DNA from: Brevundimonas alba
GTDB lineage: Bacteria; Pseudomonadota; Alphaproteobacteria; Caulobacterales; Caulobacteraceae
Direction of reading: 5' to 3'
Assembly (NCBI RefSeq): GCF_011927945.1
Contig: NZ_JAATJM010000002.1
Coordinates: forward strand, 124,001-188,000
DNA: 64,000 nt
The notes under the pieces are model-generated. The model was not told the DNA's origin. It saw only the letters and a list, made by a program, of their open reading frames with translations, and searched no databases. This document shows, in pieces, positions 34,107-44,210 of the stretch; the first letter of the stretch is position 1, and each line of letters starts with the position of its first letter. The position numbers were made by a program, and so were the translations under genes.

Positions 34107-34188
34107 GGCGGGCCTCCGGCGGCGGGAGGGCATCGAATAGGCCGCTTCGGTGACGAATTGAACCGGGCGCGGCGTCGCGGCTTCGCTG

Positions 34189-35473
<1,285 letters not shown>

Positions 35474-35487
35474 CCGCCAAGACCACC

Positions 35488-35507
35488 GGCCGCCTCTCGA
35501 GGCGGCC
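35488..35507 (+). terminator. Hairpin between glnB and glnA (partial terminator or processing site)
   Basis: GGCCGCCT and AGGCGGCC form an 8-bp perfect stem around a CTCG loop. It is followed by GTTTCATTATCC, with only three consecutive T residues. The T-run is weak, so it may attenuate glnB transcription or act as an mRNA stabiliser rather than fully stop it. Confidence 0.6.
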
Positions 35508-35543
35508 GTTTCATTATCCTCCCCAAGAAACGGACCCTCGAGA

Positions 35544-36950
35544 ATGAGCGCCAAGAAAATCCTTTCGGAGATCAAGGAGAAGGACGTTCAGTACGTCGAC
35601 CTCCGCTTCACCGACACCAAGGGACGCATGCAGCACGTCACCTTCGACATCGATCTGGTCGACGAGGAGTTCCTGGAAGAGGGGACCATGTTCGACGGCT
35701 CGTCGATCGCCGGCTGGAAGGCCATCAACGAGTCCGACATGCTGCTCAAGCCCGACCTGAACGGCTACTGGATCGACCCCTTCTACCAGCAGACGACCCT
35801 GTTCCTGTTCTGCGACGTGCTGAACCCGGACACCAACGAGCCCTACAACCGCGACAGCCGCTCGATGGCCAAGAAGGCGCTGGCCTACGTCCAGTCCTCC
35901 GGCGTGGGCGACACCGTCTTCTTCGGCCCGGAAGCCGAGTTCTTCATCTTCGACGACGTGCGCTGGAGCACCGCTCCGCACGACACCGGCTACACTTACG
36001 ATTCGATCGAACTGCCGGCCAACACGGGCGCCGAATACTCCGAAGGCAACATGGGCCATCGCCCGACGCACAAGGGCGGCTACTTCCCGGTCAACCCGAC
36101 CGACAGCGCCCAGGACCTGCGCGGAGAGATGCTGGGCGTGATGCGCGACCTCGGCATGCAGCCCGAGAAGCACCACCACGAAGTCGCCCCGGCGCAGCAC
36201 GAACTGGGCCTGAAGTTCTCAGATCTGCTGACCATGGCCGACCGGCTGCAGCTTTATAAGTACGTGATCCACAACGTCGCCGCCGCCTACGGCAAGTCGG
36301 CCACCTTCATGGCCAAGCCGACCTTCGGCGACAACGGCTCGGGCATGCACGTGCACCAGTCGATCTGGCGCGATGGCAAGCCGCTGTTCGCGGGCGACAA
36401 ATACGCCGGCCTGTCGGACCTGTGCCTCTGGTACATCGGCGGCATCATCAAGCACGCCAAGGCCATCAACGCCTTCGCCAACTCGACGACCAACTCCTAC
36501 AAGCGTCTGGTCCCGGGCTACGAAGCGCCGGTGAAGCTGGCCTATTCGTCGCGTAACCGTTCGGCCTCGATCCGCATCCCGTTCGTGTCCTCGCCCAAGG
36601 CCAAGCGCATCGAGGCCCGCTTCCCCGATCCGATGGGCAACCCCTATTTGACCTTCGTCGCCCTGCTTATGGCCGGTCTCGACGGGATCGAGAACCGCAT
36701 CGATCCGGGCGCGCCGGCCGACAAGAATCTCTACGACCTGCCGCCGGAAGAGCGCGGCAACATCCCCGAGGTCTGCGGCTCGCTGAAGGAGGCGCTCGAC
36801 AGCCTCGACAAGGATCGCGCCTTCCTCAAGAAGGGCGGCGTCATGGATGACGACTTCATCGACAGCTACATCGAGCTGAAGATGGAAGAGGTGATGCGTC
36901 TGCAACTGCACCCGCACCCCGTCGAATTCGACATGTATTACAGCTGCTGA
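35544..36950 (+). CDS. glnA: Glutamine synthetase type I
   Basis: ATP-dependent synthesis of glutamine from glutamate and ammonia. The 468-residue protein is the standard GSI-beta form: [31 protein letters not shown], the [13 protein letters not shown] metal site, [26 protein letters not shown] segment ([12 protein letters not shown]), the [11 protein letters not shown] motif and the adenylylation site [10 protein letters not shown]. Regulation by GlnE/GlnB is expected. It follows glnB by 70 bases. Confidence 0.98.
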   Translation: MSAKKILSEIKEKDVQYVDLRFTDTKGRMQHVTFDIDLVDEEFLEEGTMFDGSSIAGWKAINESDMLLKPDLNGYWIDPFYQQTTLFLFCDVLNPDTNEPYNRDSRSMAKKALAYVQSSGVGDTVFFGPEAEFFIFDDVRWSTAPHDTGYTYDSIELPANTGAEYSEGNMGHRPTHKGGYFPVNPTDSAQDLRGEMLGVMRDLGMQPEKHHHEVAPAQHELGLKFSDLLTMADRLQLYKYVIHNVAAAYGKSATFMAKPTFGDNGSGMHVHQSIWRDGKPLFAGDKYAGLSDLCLWYIGGIIKHAKAINAFANSTTNSYKRLVPGYEAPVKLAYSSRNRSASIRIPFVSSPKAKRIEARFPDPMGNPYLTFVALLMAGLDGIENRIDPGAPADKNLYDLPPEERGNIPEVCGSLKEALDSLDKDRAFLKKGGVMDDDFIDSYIELKMEEVMRLQLHPHPVEFDMYYSC

Positions 36951-36987
36951 TCGACCCGTTCCGATCGACAGGGGGCTGACGATCGAA

Positions 36988-37021
36988 GGGCCGGACGGGC
37001 AACCGTCCGGCCCCTTTTTTT
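36988..37021 (+). terminator. Rho-independent terminator after glnA
   Basis: GGGCCGGACGG and CCGTCCGGCCC form an 11-bp perfect stem around a GCAA tetraloop, followed by C and a run of seven T. A clear intrinsic terminator for glnA. It also lies just past the stop of the reverse-strand lipoprotein gene. Confidence 0.93.
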
Positions 37022-37037
37022 CATCCGCGGAGCAGGA

Positions 37038-37331
37038 TCAGCGGTTGGTGGTCTCGACCTCGATGCCGTTCGAGCCGGCGCGGACGGTGGTGCTGTCGCC
37101 GTCGCGGCGGCTGTCCCGCTCGATGACGACCGGCGGGGTCGCGACGGGAACCTCGCGCTCAACCACGACAGGCGCGGCGGGGACTTCGCGTTCAACGATG
37201 GTGGTGGTCGACGCCGGGGCCGCGGTCTCGGCGGTCGTGTCGGCGTTATTGTCCGCGGGCGTGCAGGCGACGGCGCCCAAGGCGAGGGCGGCGGTGGCGG
37301 CGAGGGCCACGGTGGACTTGAGGGTGTTCAT
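37038..37331 (-). CDS. Small lipoprotein-like protein
   Basis: A 97-residue protein with a signal peptide and a plausible lipidation Cys (LAATAALALGAVACTPADN). A Thr/Ala-rich spacer follows, then a repeated VEREVP motif (IVEREVPAAPVVVEREVP) and a polar tail SRRDGDSTTVRAGSN. The repeat suggests an extended, surface-exposed segment. I know no function for it. It lies 41 bases after tatC on the same strand. Confidence 0.75.
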   Translation of the reverse strand: MNTLKSTVALAATAALALGAVACTPADNNADTTAETAAPASTTTIVEREVPAAPVVVEREVPVATPPVVIERDSRRDGDSTTVRAGSNGIEVETTNR

Positions 37332-37372
37332 GGGTGGCTTCCTTGTGTCGGATATCCGACCCAACGGCCCCG

Positions 37373-38275
37373 CTACGGCTCCGGTTCCGTTCGGGGCACC
37401 TCGGCCCCGTCCGCGCTCCGGCGGCGGAACTCGATCAGCCGCACACACCAGATCGAAATCTCGTAGAGCAGCACCAGCGGAACGGCGAGCATCAGCTGGC
37501 TGATCGGGTCGGGCGGCGTCACAACCGCGGCGACGACCACGACCGCGACGATGGCGTAGCGCCGACCCTCGGCCATCACCTTCGAACTGATGATCCCGGC
37601 CAGGCCAAGCAGGGTCATGACGATGGGCAGCTGGAAGCACAGTCCGAACGCCAGCAGCAGGGCGGTCACCAGGTTCAGATATTCGGAGATCTTCGGCAGC
37701 AGGGCCACCGTGACGCCCGCGCTGGCGACCTGCTGGCCGAGCGAGAACCACATGACGAACGGCAGCATGACGAAATAGACGAGCGCGCCGCCCAGCGCGA
37801 AGAGCAGGGGCGCGGCGATGAGGAAGGGCAGGAAGGCGCCCTTTTCGTTGCGATAGAGGCCGGGCGCCACGAACCGGTAGAGCTGATACGCCAGCACGGG
37901 GAAGGCCATCACCACGGCGCCGAACCCCGCGATCTTCATCTTGGTGAAAAGCTGTTCCAGCGGGGCGGTGGCGATCAGTTCCACCGTCGACTGCCCACCC
38001 GCGGGAATGGGCTTCAGCCACGCCGTCGCCGCGATCAGGTCGAAGGGCGAAGCGCCGTGACCGTTCGGCCCGGCAGCCGCGTGCAGGGCTGAGGCGGCCT
38101 GGAATGGGTGGATCAGGATCAGCTGGATTTCGGCCGCGAAATAGAAGCAGACGAGGAAGGCGATCACGAAGGCGACGACGCAGATGACCAGCCGTTTGCG
38201 CAGCTCGATCAGGTGATCCATCAGCGGCGCGCGGGACGCCTCGATCTCGGCCTCGTCCTGCTCGATCCGGCTCAC
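37373..38275 (-). CDS. tatC: Sec-independent protein translocase TatC
   Basis: Core receptor of the twin-arginine export pathway in the inner membrane, recognising folded precursors with RR signals. The 300-residue protein has six TM segments, APLMDHLIELRKRLVICVVA, GLYRNEKGAFLPFLIA and LALGG-like helices. The GTG at 38275 overlaps the tatB stop as GTGA. Last gene of tatABC. A somewhat longer periplasmic loop (AAAGPNGHGASPFDL) sits after the first TM. Confidence 0.96.
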   Translation of the reverse strand: MSRIEQDEAEIEASRAPLMDHLIELRKRLVICVVAFVIAFLVCFYFAAEIQLILIHPFQAASALHAAAGPNGHGASPFDLIAATAWLKPIPAGGQSTVELIATAPLEQLFTKMKIAGFGAVVMAFPVLAYQLYRFVAPGLYRNEKGAFLPFLIAAPLLFALGGALVYFVMLPFVMWFSLGQQVASAGVTVALLPKISEYLNLVTALLLAFGLCFQLPIVMTLLGLAGIISSKVMAEGRRYAIVAVVVVAAVVTPPDPISQLMLAVPLVLLYEISIWCVRLIEFRRRSADGAEVPRTEPEP

Positions 38276-38802
38276 AGCTCGATCGCCTTCTTGCGCGAAA
38301 CCTTCGGCTTGGCGGGCTCGGCGTTCGCGGTTGCTGCTTTCGGTTTGGCGGTCTTCCTGGCGGCCGGAGCTTTCGCGGTCGCTTTGGGAGCCGTCTTGCG
38401 CGGCTTCGGCTTCGCCGGCGGCGTCGTCGCTTCCAGCGGCGCCATTACAGGCGCGCTGTCGGGCCATTCGTCAGGCGCGCCGAGCTGCGGGGTGGTTTCG
38501 ACCGGTTTGTTCAGTTCGGTGCGGATGTCCCGGAACGCCGCGTTGGCGTCGGCGCCGAGGGCGTGCATGCCCTGACCGGTGCGCAGCGCCTCGACCTCCT
38601 TGCGCAGATCGTCGAGTTCCGACTGCCGCGCCATTTCATCGAAGCTGGAGCGGAACTCATTGGCCATGCCGCGGGCCTTGGCCACCAGCTTGCCGAGCTT
38701 GCGCAACAGCAGCGGCAGACGCTCGGGCCCCACCACCAGCAGGGCCACGATCGCGATAACCAGATATTCGCCGCCCCCGATACCGGGACCCAGGCCACCC
38801 AT
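38272..38802 (-). CDS. tatB: Sec-independent protein translocase TatB
   Basis: Partner of TatC in precursor recognition. The 176-residue protein has one TM near the N-terminus (EYLVIAIVALLVVGPERLP), then the amphipathic helix LLLRKLGKLVAKARGMANEF. A long Lys/Ala/Pro-rich C-terminal tail follows (KPKPRKTAPKATAKAPAA). The GPERLP hinge is typical. Translationally coupled to tatC. Confidence 0.95.
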   Translation of the reverse strand: MGGLGPGIGGGEYLVIAIVALLVVGPERLPLLLRKLGKLVAKARGMANEFRSSFDEMARQSELDDLRKEVEALRTGQGMHALGADANAAFRDIRTELNKPVETTPQLGAPDEWPDSAPVMAPLEATTPPAKPKPRKTAPKATAKAPAARKTAKPKAATANAEPAKPKVSRKKAIEL

Positions 38803-38831
38803 GCGTCAGGTCTCCGACGTCAAATGCGGGC

Positions 38832-39050
38832 CTACGACTTCAGGTCTTCTTTTTCGGCGTCCGTGCGGGGCAGGGCGCCCGCGCGCTCGTCCCGCGGCTT
38901 GTCGTCGTCGGTGTCCTTCAGGCCGTCCTTGAATGCCTTCACGCCCTTGGCCGCGTCGCCCATCAGGCCCGACAGCTTGCCGCGTCCGCCGAACAGCAGC
39001 AGCACGATGACGGCGACGATGGCCCAGTGCCAGATGCTCATTGAGCCCAA
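38832..39050 (-). CDS. tatA: Sec-independent protein translocase TatA
   Basis: Pore-forming component of the Tat system. The 72-residue protein starts [20 protein letters not shown], matching the alphaproteobacterial TatA start, then [20 protein letters not shown] (amphipathic helix) and an acidic/polar tail. TTG 39050 is preceded by GAGGAG at eight bases, which favours it over ATG 39041. Promoter of tatABC expected in the gap to rnhA. Confidence 0.95.
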   Translation of the reverse strand: MGSMSIWHWAIVAVIVLLLFGGRGKLSGLMGDAAKGVKAFKDGLKDTDDDKPRDERAGALPRTDAEKEDLKS

Positions 39051-39156
39051 GACGATCTCTCCTCGTTCAGGCCGATGCGCGGCCCGTCTTCAATACTGTC
39101 GCCGCATATAGGCTGTTCGGTGGCGCGACGCCAAGCGAACCTGATACAGCGCGCGC

Positions 39157-39597
39157 ATGAGTCACGTGATCATCCACACCGACGGCGCCTGCAAGGGCAA
39201 TCCGGGCCCCGGGGGCTGGGGCGCGATCCTGCAGACCGGCGGCGGTCACGAAAAGGAACTGTGGGGCGGCGAGCCGCTGACCACCAACAACCGCATGGAA
39301 CTGATGGGCGCGATCATGGCGCTGGAGGCCCTGACCCGCCCTTGCCGCGTCGACCTTCACACTGACAGCAAATACGTCATGACCGGCATCACCGAATGGA
39401 TCCGGGGCTGGAAGGCGCGCGGCTGGAAGACCGCCGACAAGAAGCCGGTCAAGAACGAGGACCTGTGGAAACGCCTCGACGCCGCTCGCGCCGGTCACGA
39501 GGTCAAATGGCACTGGGTCAAGGGCCATGCCGGCCACGAACTCAACGAGCGAGCAGACGGTCTGGCGAATCGCGGGATCGAAGACCTGAAGCGCTAG
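39157..39597 (+). CDS. rnhA: Ribonuclease HI
   Basis: Cuts RNA in RNA/DNA hybrids. The 146-residue protein has [19 protein letters not shown] (first Asp), the Glu in [31 protein letters not shown] (Asp) and [15 protein letters not shown] with the final Asp. It converges on the NfeD gene, whose stop shares its CTAG. Confidence 0.97.
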   Translation: MSHVIIHTDGACKGNPGPGGWGAILQTGGGHEKELWGGEPLTTNNRMELMGAIMALEALTRPCRVDLHTDSKYVMTGITEWIRGWKARGWKTADKKPVKNEDLWKRLDAARAGHEVKWHWVKGHAGHELNERADGLANRGIEDLKR

Positions 39598-40052
39598 ACC
39601 GGCCGCACCTTCAGCTTCGGCCCGTCTACCGCCTCGACGATGACGCTTTCGCCGGTCGGCGGCGGCGCACCATCGATCTCGGCCGGCCATTCGGCGCCCG
39701 AGACGAAGACCCGGCCACGGCCGTCGACGAAGGCCTGCACGACCTGCGCCCTCTGGCCGATCAGCCGTCCGTCCCGGGCGTTGATGTCGGGGGCGTCAGA
39801 CGGATTCACACGCTGGATCAGGGTGCGCGACAGGAGGGTCGCCGCCACCGTCAGCACAGCGAACAGCAGCATCTCGCCGAGCAGGCCGAGCGGCAGAGCG
39901 AGGGCGGTCACCACCGCCACCACGCCCGCGGACACCGCCGGCCACAGCAGCCATTCGGTCGAGAAGGCGGCCTCGATGGCCAGCAGGATCACGCCCAAGG
40001 CCAGCCAGATCCAGTAGGGCTGGGCCGCGTGCAGGTCTGAGAGCGCTTCCAT
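39594..40052 (-). CDS. NfeD family membrane protein
   Basis: A 152-residue short-form NfeD protein: TM segments ([51 protein letters not shown]) then an OB-fold domain ([35 protein letters not shown]). It lies two bases after the SPFH gene; such pairs build membrane scaffolds linked to protein quality control. Confidence 0.92.
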   Translation of the reverse strand: MEALSDLHAAQPYWIWLALGVILLAIEAAFSTEWLLWPAVSAGVVAVVTALALPLGLLGEMLLFAVLTVAATLLSRTLIQRVNPSDAPDINARDGRLIGQRAQVVQAFVDGRGRVFVSGAEWPAEIDGAPPPTGESVIVEAVDGPKLKVRPV

Positions 40053-40054
40053 GG

Positions 40055-41068
40055 TCAGGTTACCGGAACGGAGCCGCCGCCGCGCGGCGGCCGCGGAGGA
40101 CGGGGCGGAGTGGGGGGCTCGACGCGCGGCGCTGGCGCGGTGCGGACGTCTGTGCGGCTCTGCTGCTGCTCCCTGGCCAGGCCGACCAGTTCGCCCAGAC
40201 CGGCGATGGTGCCGACCAGGCCAGACATCTCGGCCGGAACGATGACGGTCTTGGCGGTCGGGTTGCGGGCCAGTTCGGCGAAGGCCTCGACGTATTTCTG
40301 GGCCACGAAATAGTTGATGGCGTTGACGTCGCCGCGGGCGATGGCCTCCGACACCATGGCGGTCGCCTTGGCCTCGGCCTGGGCTTCACGCTCGCGGGCC
40401 TCGGCGTCGCGGAAGGCGGCTTCCCTGCGGCCCTCGGCCTGCAGGATGGCCGACTGCTTGGCCCCCTCTGCGCGGGCGATGGCGGCCTGTTTCTCGCCCT
40501 CGGCCTCGGTGATCACGGCGCGGCGCTCGCGCTCGGCCTTCATCTGCCGCGCCATGGCGTTGGTGATGTCGGCCGGCGGCGTCAGGTCCTTGATCTCGAT
40601 CCGGTTGACCTTGACCCCCCACGGCTCGGTGGCGGCGTCGATGACGGTCAGCAGGCGCGAGTTGATGTTGTCGCGCTGGAACAGCACTTCGTCGAGGTCC
40701 ATCGAGCCGACCACGGTGCGCAGATTGGTCATGCACAGCTGGGTGATGGCGTAGGGCAGGTTCTCGACCCGGTAGGCGGCGCGGGCGGCGTCCATCACCT
40801 GGATGAAGACGATCGCGTCCACCTTCACCATGGCGTTGTCCTTGGTGATGACCTCCTGTTGGGGCACGTCCAGGACCTGCTCCATCATGTTCATGCGGCG
40901 GCCGATACGCTCCACGAAGGGCGTCAGCAGGCTGATGCCCGGCGACAGGGTCCGGGTGTATTTGCCGAAGCGTTCAACGGTGAATTCACGGCCTTGCGGG
41001 ACGATCTTCACGACGCTGAACAACAGGATGAAGGCCAGAACGACCAGCGCGATGGCGAAATAACTCAT
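40055..41068 (-). CDS. SPFH/Band 7 (stomatin, QmcA-like) membrane protein
   Basis: A 337-residue flotillin/stomatin-type scaffold with an N-terminal TM ([20 protein letters not shown]), the Band 7 domain ([59 protein letters not shown]), and a coiled-coil region rich in Ala/Glu. It ends in a Pro/Arg-rich tail ([17 protein letters not shown]). ATG 41068 is the family start; 41101 is possible. Forms a pair with NfeD. Confidence 0.94.
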   Translation of the reverse strand: MSYFAIALVVLAFILLFSVVKIVPQGREFTVERFGKYTRTLSPGISLLTPFVERIGRRMNMMEQVLDVPQQEVITKDNAMVKVDAIVFIQVMDAARAAYRVENLPYAITQLCMTNLRTVVGSMDLDEVLFQRDNINSRLLTVIDAATEPWGVKVNRIEIKDLTPPADITNAMARQMKAERERRAVITEAEGEKQAAIARAEGAKQSAILQAEGRREAAFRDAEAREREAQAEAKATAMVSEAIARGDVNAINYFVAQKYVEAFAELARNPTAKTVIVPAEMSGLVGTIAGLGELVGLAREQQQSRTDVRTAPAPRVEPPTPPRPPRPPRGGGSVPVT

Positions 41069-41129
41069 GATGGGCCTCCCTATTCCCCTCAAGGTTATCA
41101 CCCGGGGGGCCGCCCGCCAGCGAAACCGG

Positions 41130-41732
41130 TCAGGGCTTCATGAACTCGCTGTAATGTTCCCTCTGCGTCACGCCCGCATGAAAAAATAGCGTCCGAAGCG
41201 TCCAATACGTCCGCTGCGTCCACTGTGTTCGAAGCGTCCACTGCGTCCGCTTGTATGCCCGGACGACGCCGGCCATCCGTGAGTGGACGGAGGGTGAGAT
41301 CAGATTAGCAGGTCGATGCGTCAGAACGGACGCATGGGCCATGCCGATAATGCGCAAGGTTTCGCCCCAGGCGATCAGGCCCCCGACATCGTTCACAGGG
41401 AAGAACCGGGCCTCGAGCGCGTCGTCGCCGGCCACCGGCTCCCCGGAAACCCAGCGCGCCGCATAGTCAATCAGGACATAGTGCCGGCCGGCCTCGGGGA
41501 AGAGCCCATCGACAACATCGACTAAGCCGACGATCTCCGCCTCGACCCCCGTCTCCTCGCGCAGTTCGCGCAGAGCCGCATCCACCGCCCGCTCGCCCGG
41601 CTCGATCCGGCCGCCGGGCAGGCTCCATTCGCCCATCCGAGGCGGCGTTCCGCGGCGGATCAGCAGCACCTCGTCGCCCCTCAGGCAGACGACGCCGACG
41701 GCGGGGACGGGTGCGGGCAGGGGGCTCGGCAT
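41130..41732 (-). CDS. NUDIX hydrolase with repeat-encoded C-terminal tail
   Basis: A 200-residue nucleoside-diphosphate-X hydrolase. The Nudix box [20 protein letters not shown] with TGVEAEI is intact near residues 41-68. The domain ends around [17 protein letters not shown]. The last part, from RAYKRTQWT, comes from an 18-bp tandem repeat giving WT(L/Q)RT(Q/Y/L) three times before [12 protein letters not shown]. This tail looks like a recent extension. The substrate is not predictable. Confidence 0.85.
   Translation of the reverse strand: MPSPLPAPVPAVGVVCLRGDEVLLIRRGTPPRMGEWSLPGGRIEPGERAVDAALRELREETGVEAEIVGLVDVVDGLFPEAGRHYVLIDYAARWVSGEPVAGDDALEARFFPVNDVGGLIAWGETLRIIGMAHASVLTHRPANLISPSVHSRMAGVVRAYKRTQWTLRTQWTQRTYWTLRTLFFHAGVTQREHYSEFMKP
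41187..41240 (-). repeat. 18-bp tandem repeat, three units, in the NUDIX gene
   Basis: Three imperfect 18-bp units, read on the reverse strand as TGGACGCTTCGAACACAG, TGGACGCAGCGGACGTAT and TGGACGCTTCGGACGCTA. A further partial unit, CGGACGCAG, precedes them. Because 18 is a multiple of three, copy changes keep the frame. Confidence 0.85.
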
Positions 41733-41787
41733 CCGCCCACCCTAGCTTCGCCCTTTCGCCGCGCCCACGACTTTGAGACAACAGGCC

Positions 41788-43194
41788 ATGACCCCGCCCT
41801 CCGCCGCCGCCATCGCCGCCCTGAAGTCCGCCCTCGGCGACGGCGGCTGGACCGACGATCCGGCCGGTATCGCGCCATGGCTGACGGAGTGGCGGAACCG
41901 CTGGAATGGCCACACTCCCCTGATGCTGACGCCCCGCTCGACGGAGCAGGTCGCCGGCGCCGTCCGCATCTGCGCCGAACACCGGGTGTCCATTGTCCCG
42001 CAGGGCGGCGACACCGGCCTCGTGGGGGGGCAGATACCCTTCGGCGAGGTGCTGCTCTCGACGCGGAAGCTGCGCGCTGTTCGGGACGTCACACCGCTCG
42101 ACGACGCCATGACGGTCGAGGCCGGCGTCACCCTCCTTGAGGCCCAGCAGGCTGCCGCGGCCGCCGATCGCCTGTTCCCCCTCAGCCTCGCGGCCGAAGG
42201 CAGCGCTACGATCGGGGGCGTCATCTCCACCAACGCCGGCGGCACGGCGGTCATCCGCTACGGCGTGATGCGCGATCTGGTGCTTGGCATCGAGGCCGTC
42301 CTGCCCGACGGCGAAGTGTTCCGCGGCCTCAAGCGGCTGCGGAAGGACAACACCGGATACGACCTCAAGCAGTTGTTGATCGGCGCTGAGGGCACGCTCG
42401 GCGTCGTCACCGCCGCCACGCTGAAGCTGTTCCCCGTCATGCGCTCCCGCGCGACCGCGATGGTCGGGCTCGAAAGCCCGCGAGCCGCCATCGAGCTGCT
42501 GGCCCGCGCCAAGGCAGAGACGGGCGGGGGCGTCGAGGCCTTCGAACTGATGAAGCGGATCGGCATGGCCTTCGTCCTCGCCAACATTCCCGACACACGG
42601 GAGCCGCTCGAGTCGGCGCCGCCCTGGTACGTCCTGATCGAGCTGGTCTCCGGCGAGCCGGGCGCCGCCGATACGGCCATGGAGCAACTGCTGTCCCACG
42701 CCTTCGAGGCCGGTCTCATCACCGACGCCGCCATCGCCCAGAACGACGCCCAGCGCGCCGCGTTCTGGAAGGTCCGCGAGGAGCAGTCCGCCGCCCAGAA
42801 GCCGGAGGGCGGCGGATGGAAGCACGACGTCTCCGTCCCCGTCTCCCGCATCGCGGACTTCCTCGACGACGCCACCGCCGCCGTCGGGCGCTTCCACCCC
42901 GGCGCGCGGGTCAGCGCCTTCGGTCATGTCGGCGACGGCAATATCCACTACGACGTGCTCTGCCCCACAGGCGGCGATCACCCCGCCTTCATCGCCCGCT
43001 GGGCCGAGGGATCGCAGATCGTCCACGACATCGTCGCACGCTACGACGGCTCCATCTCCGCGGAGCACGGCCTCGGCCGCCTGAAGACCGAGGAGGCGCG
43101 CCGCTACAAATCGCCCGCCGAGATACGGAGCATGCAGGCCATCCGCGCCGCGCTCGACCCGCACAGGATCATGAACCCGGCCGTGCTGTTCTAG
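41788..43194 (+). CDS. FAD-linked 2-hydroxyacid oxidase/dehydrogenase (GlcD-like)
   Basis: A 468-residue VAO/PCMH flavoenzyme similar to GlcD and D-2-hydroxyglutarate/lactate dehydrogenases. It has VPQGGDTGLVGGQIPFGEVL (FAD binding), AEGSATIGGVISTNAGGTAV, RKDNTGYDLKQLLIGAEGTL, GHVGDGNIHYDVL with metal-site His residues, and EHGLGRLKTEEARRYKSP. The substrate could be a D-2-hydroxyacid. ATG 41788 chosen over 41773. Confidence 0.92.
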   Translation: MTPPSAAAIAALKSALGDGGWTDDPAGIAPWLTEWRNRWNGHTPLMLTPRSTEQVAGAVRICAEHRVSIVPQGGDTGLVGGQIPFGEVLLSTRKLRAVRDVTPLDDAMTVEAGVTLLEAQQAAAAADRLFPLSLAAEGSATIGGVISTNAGGTAVIRYGVMRDLVLGIEAVLPDGEVFRGLKRLRKDNTGYDLKQLLIGAEGTLGVVTAATLKLFPVMRSRATAMVGLESPRAAIELLARAKAETGGGVEAFELMKRIGMAFVLANIPDTREPLESAPPWYVLIELVSGEPGAADTAMEQLLSHAFEAGLITDAAIAQNDAQRAAFWKVREEQSAAQKPEGGGWKHDVSVPVSRIADFLDDATAAVGRFHPGARVSAFGHVGDGNIHYDVLCPTGGDHPAFIARWAEGSQIVHDIVARYDGSISAEHGLGRLKTEEARRYKSPAEIRSMQAIRAALDPHRIMNPAVLF

Positions 43195-43265
43195 CCGTCC
43201 GGCTTGCCCCCTTCGCCCTTCCGTCCTACCCCTCCGGCTCGATTCAACCCCGCCGGAGCGCCCTC

Positions 43266-44210
43266 ATGACCCTCGCCCTTCTGTTCCCCGGACAAGGCAG
43301 CCAGTCGGTCGGCATGGGTGCGACGCTCGCCGACGCCTTCGCCAGCGCCCGCGACGTCTTCGCCGAGGTCGACGAGGCGCTGGGCCAAAACCTGTCTCAG
43401 CTGATGCGCGACGGCCCCGAGGACCAGCTGACCCTGACTGAAAACGCTCAGCCGGCCCTGATGGCCGTCTCCGTCGCCGCGGCGCGGGCGCTGAAGGGCG
43501 AGTTCGGCGTCGATATTGGCAAGGCCGCCTTCGTCGCCGGCCATTCGCTCGGCGAATACTCCGCCCTGTGCGCCGCCGGCGCGATCAGCCTGTCGGACAC
43601 GGCCCGCCTGCTGAAGCTGCGCGGTCAGGCCATGCAGCGCGCCGTTCCGGTCGGACGCGGGGCCATGGCCTCGCTGATCGGGCCGAAGACAGATCTGGCG
43701 CTCGCCGAGGAAGCCGCCCGCGCCGGCTCCGAAGTCGGCGTCTGCGTCGTCGCCAATGACAACAACGCCGGCAACATCGTCATCTCGGGCGATAAGGCCG
43801 CCGTCGACCGCGCCATCGAAAAGGCCAAGGAACTCGGCGCGCGCGCCATTCCGCTGAACGTCTCCGCGCCCTTCCACTGCCCCCTGATGCAACCCGCCGC
43901 CGATGAAATGGCCACGGCGCTGGCCTCGGCCACGATTCTCGCTCCGGGGGTTCCTGTGGTCGCCAACGTGACCGCCCGCCCCGAGACCGATCCCGAGGTC
44001 ATCCGCCGCCTGCTGGTCGAACAGGTCACCGGCCGCGTCCGCTGGCGCGAGTCCATGGAATGGATGGCCGGGGAGGGCGGCGTCACCCGCTTTGTCGAGA
44101 TCGGCTCGGGCAAGGTCCTGACGGGCATGGCCAAGCGGATCGCGCCCGACGCCGAGAGCCTGTCGCTGAACAGCCCCGAAGAACTCGAAGCCTTCGCGAC
44201 CAGCCTCTGA
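43266..44210 (+). CDS. fabD: Malonyl-CoA:ACP transacylase
   Basis: Transfers malonyl from CoA to ACP for fatty acid synthesis. The 314-residue protein has LLFPGQGSQSVGMG, the active-site GHSLGEYSALCAAG, LRGQAMQRAVPVGRGAMAS, and NNAGNIVISG / SAPFHCPLMQPA with the catalytic His. It opens the fab block, but a reverse-strand hydrolase separates it from fabG. Confidence 0.96.
   Translation: MTLALLFPGQGSQSVGMGATLADAFASARDVFAEVDEALGQNLSQLMRDGPEDQLTLTENAQPALMAVSVAAARALKGEFGVDIGKAAFVAGHSLGEYSALCAAGAISLSDTARLLKLRGQAMQRAVPVGRGAMASLIGPKTDLALAEEAARAGSEVGVCVVANDNNAGNIVISGDKAAVDRAIEKAKELGARAIPLNVSAPFHCPLMQPAADEMATALASATILAPGVPVVANVTARPETDPEVIRRLLVEQVTGRVRWRESMEWMAGEGGVTRFVEIGSGKVLTGMAKRIAPDAESLSLNSPEELEAFATSL

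Noticed and set aside
41187..41249. Short repeats considered as a CRISPR array
   Set aside because: Units are directly tandem, 18 bp, imperfect, without spacers, and lie in a coding frame.
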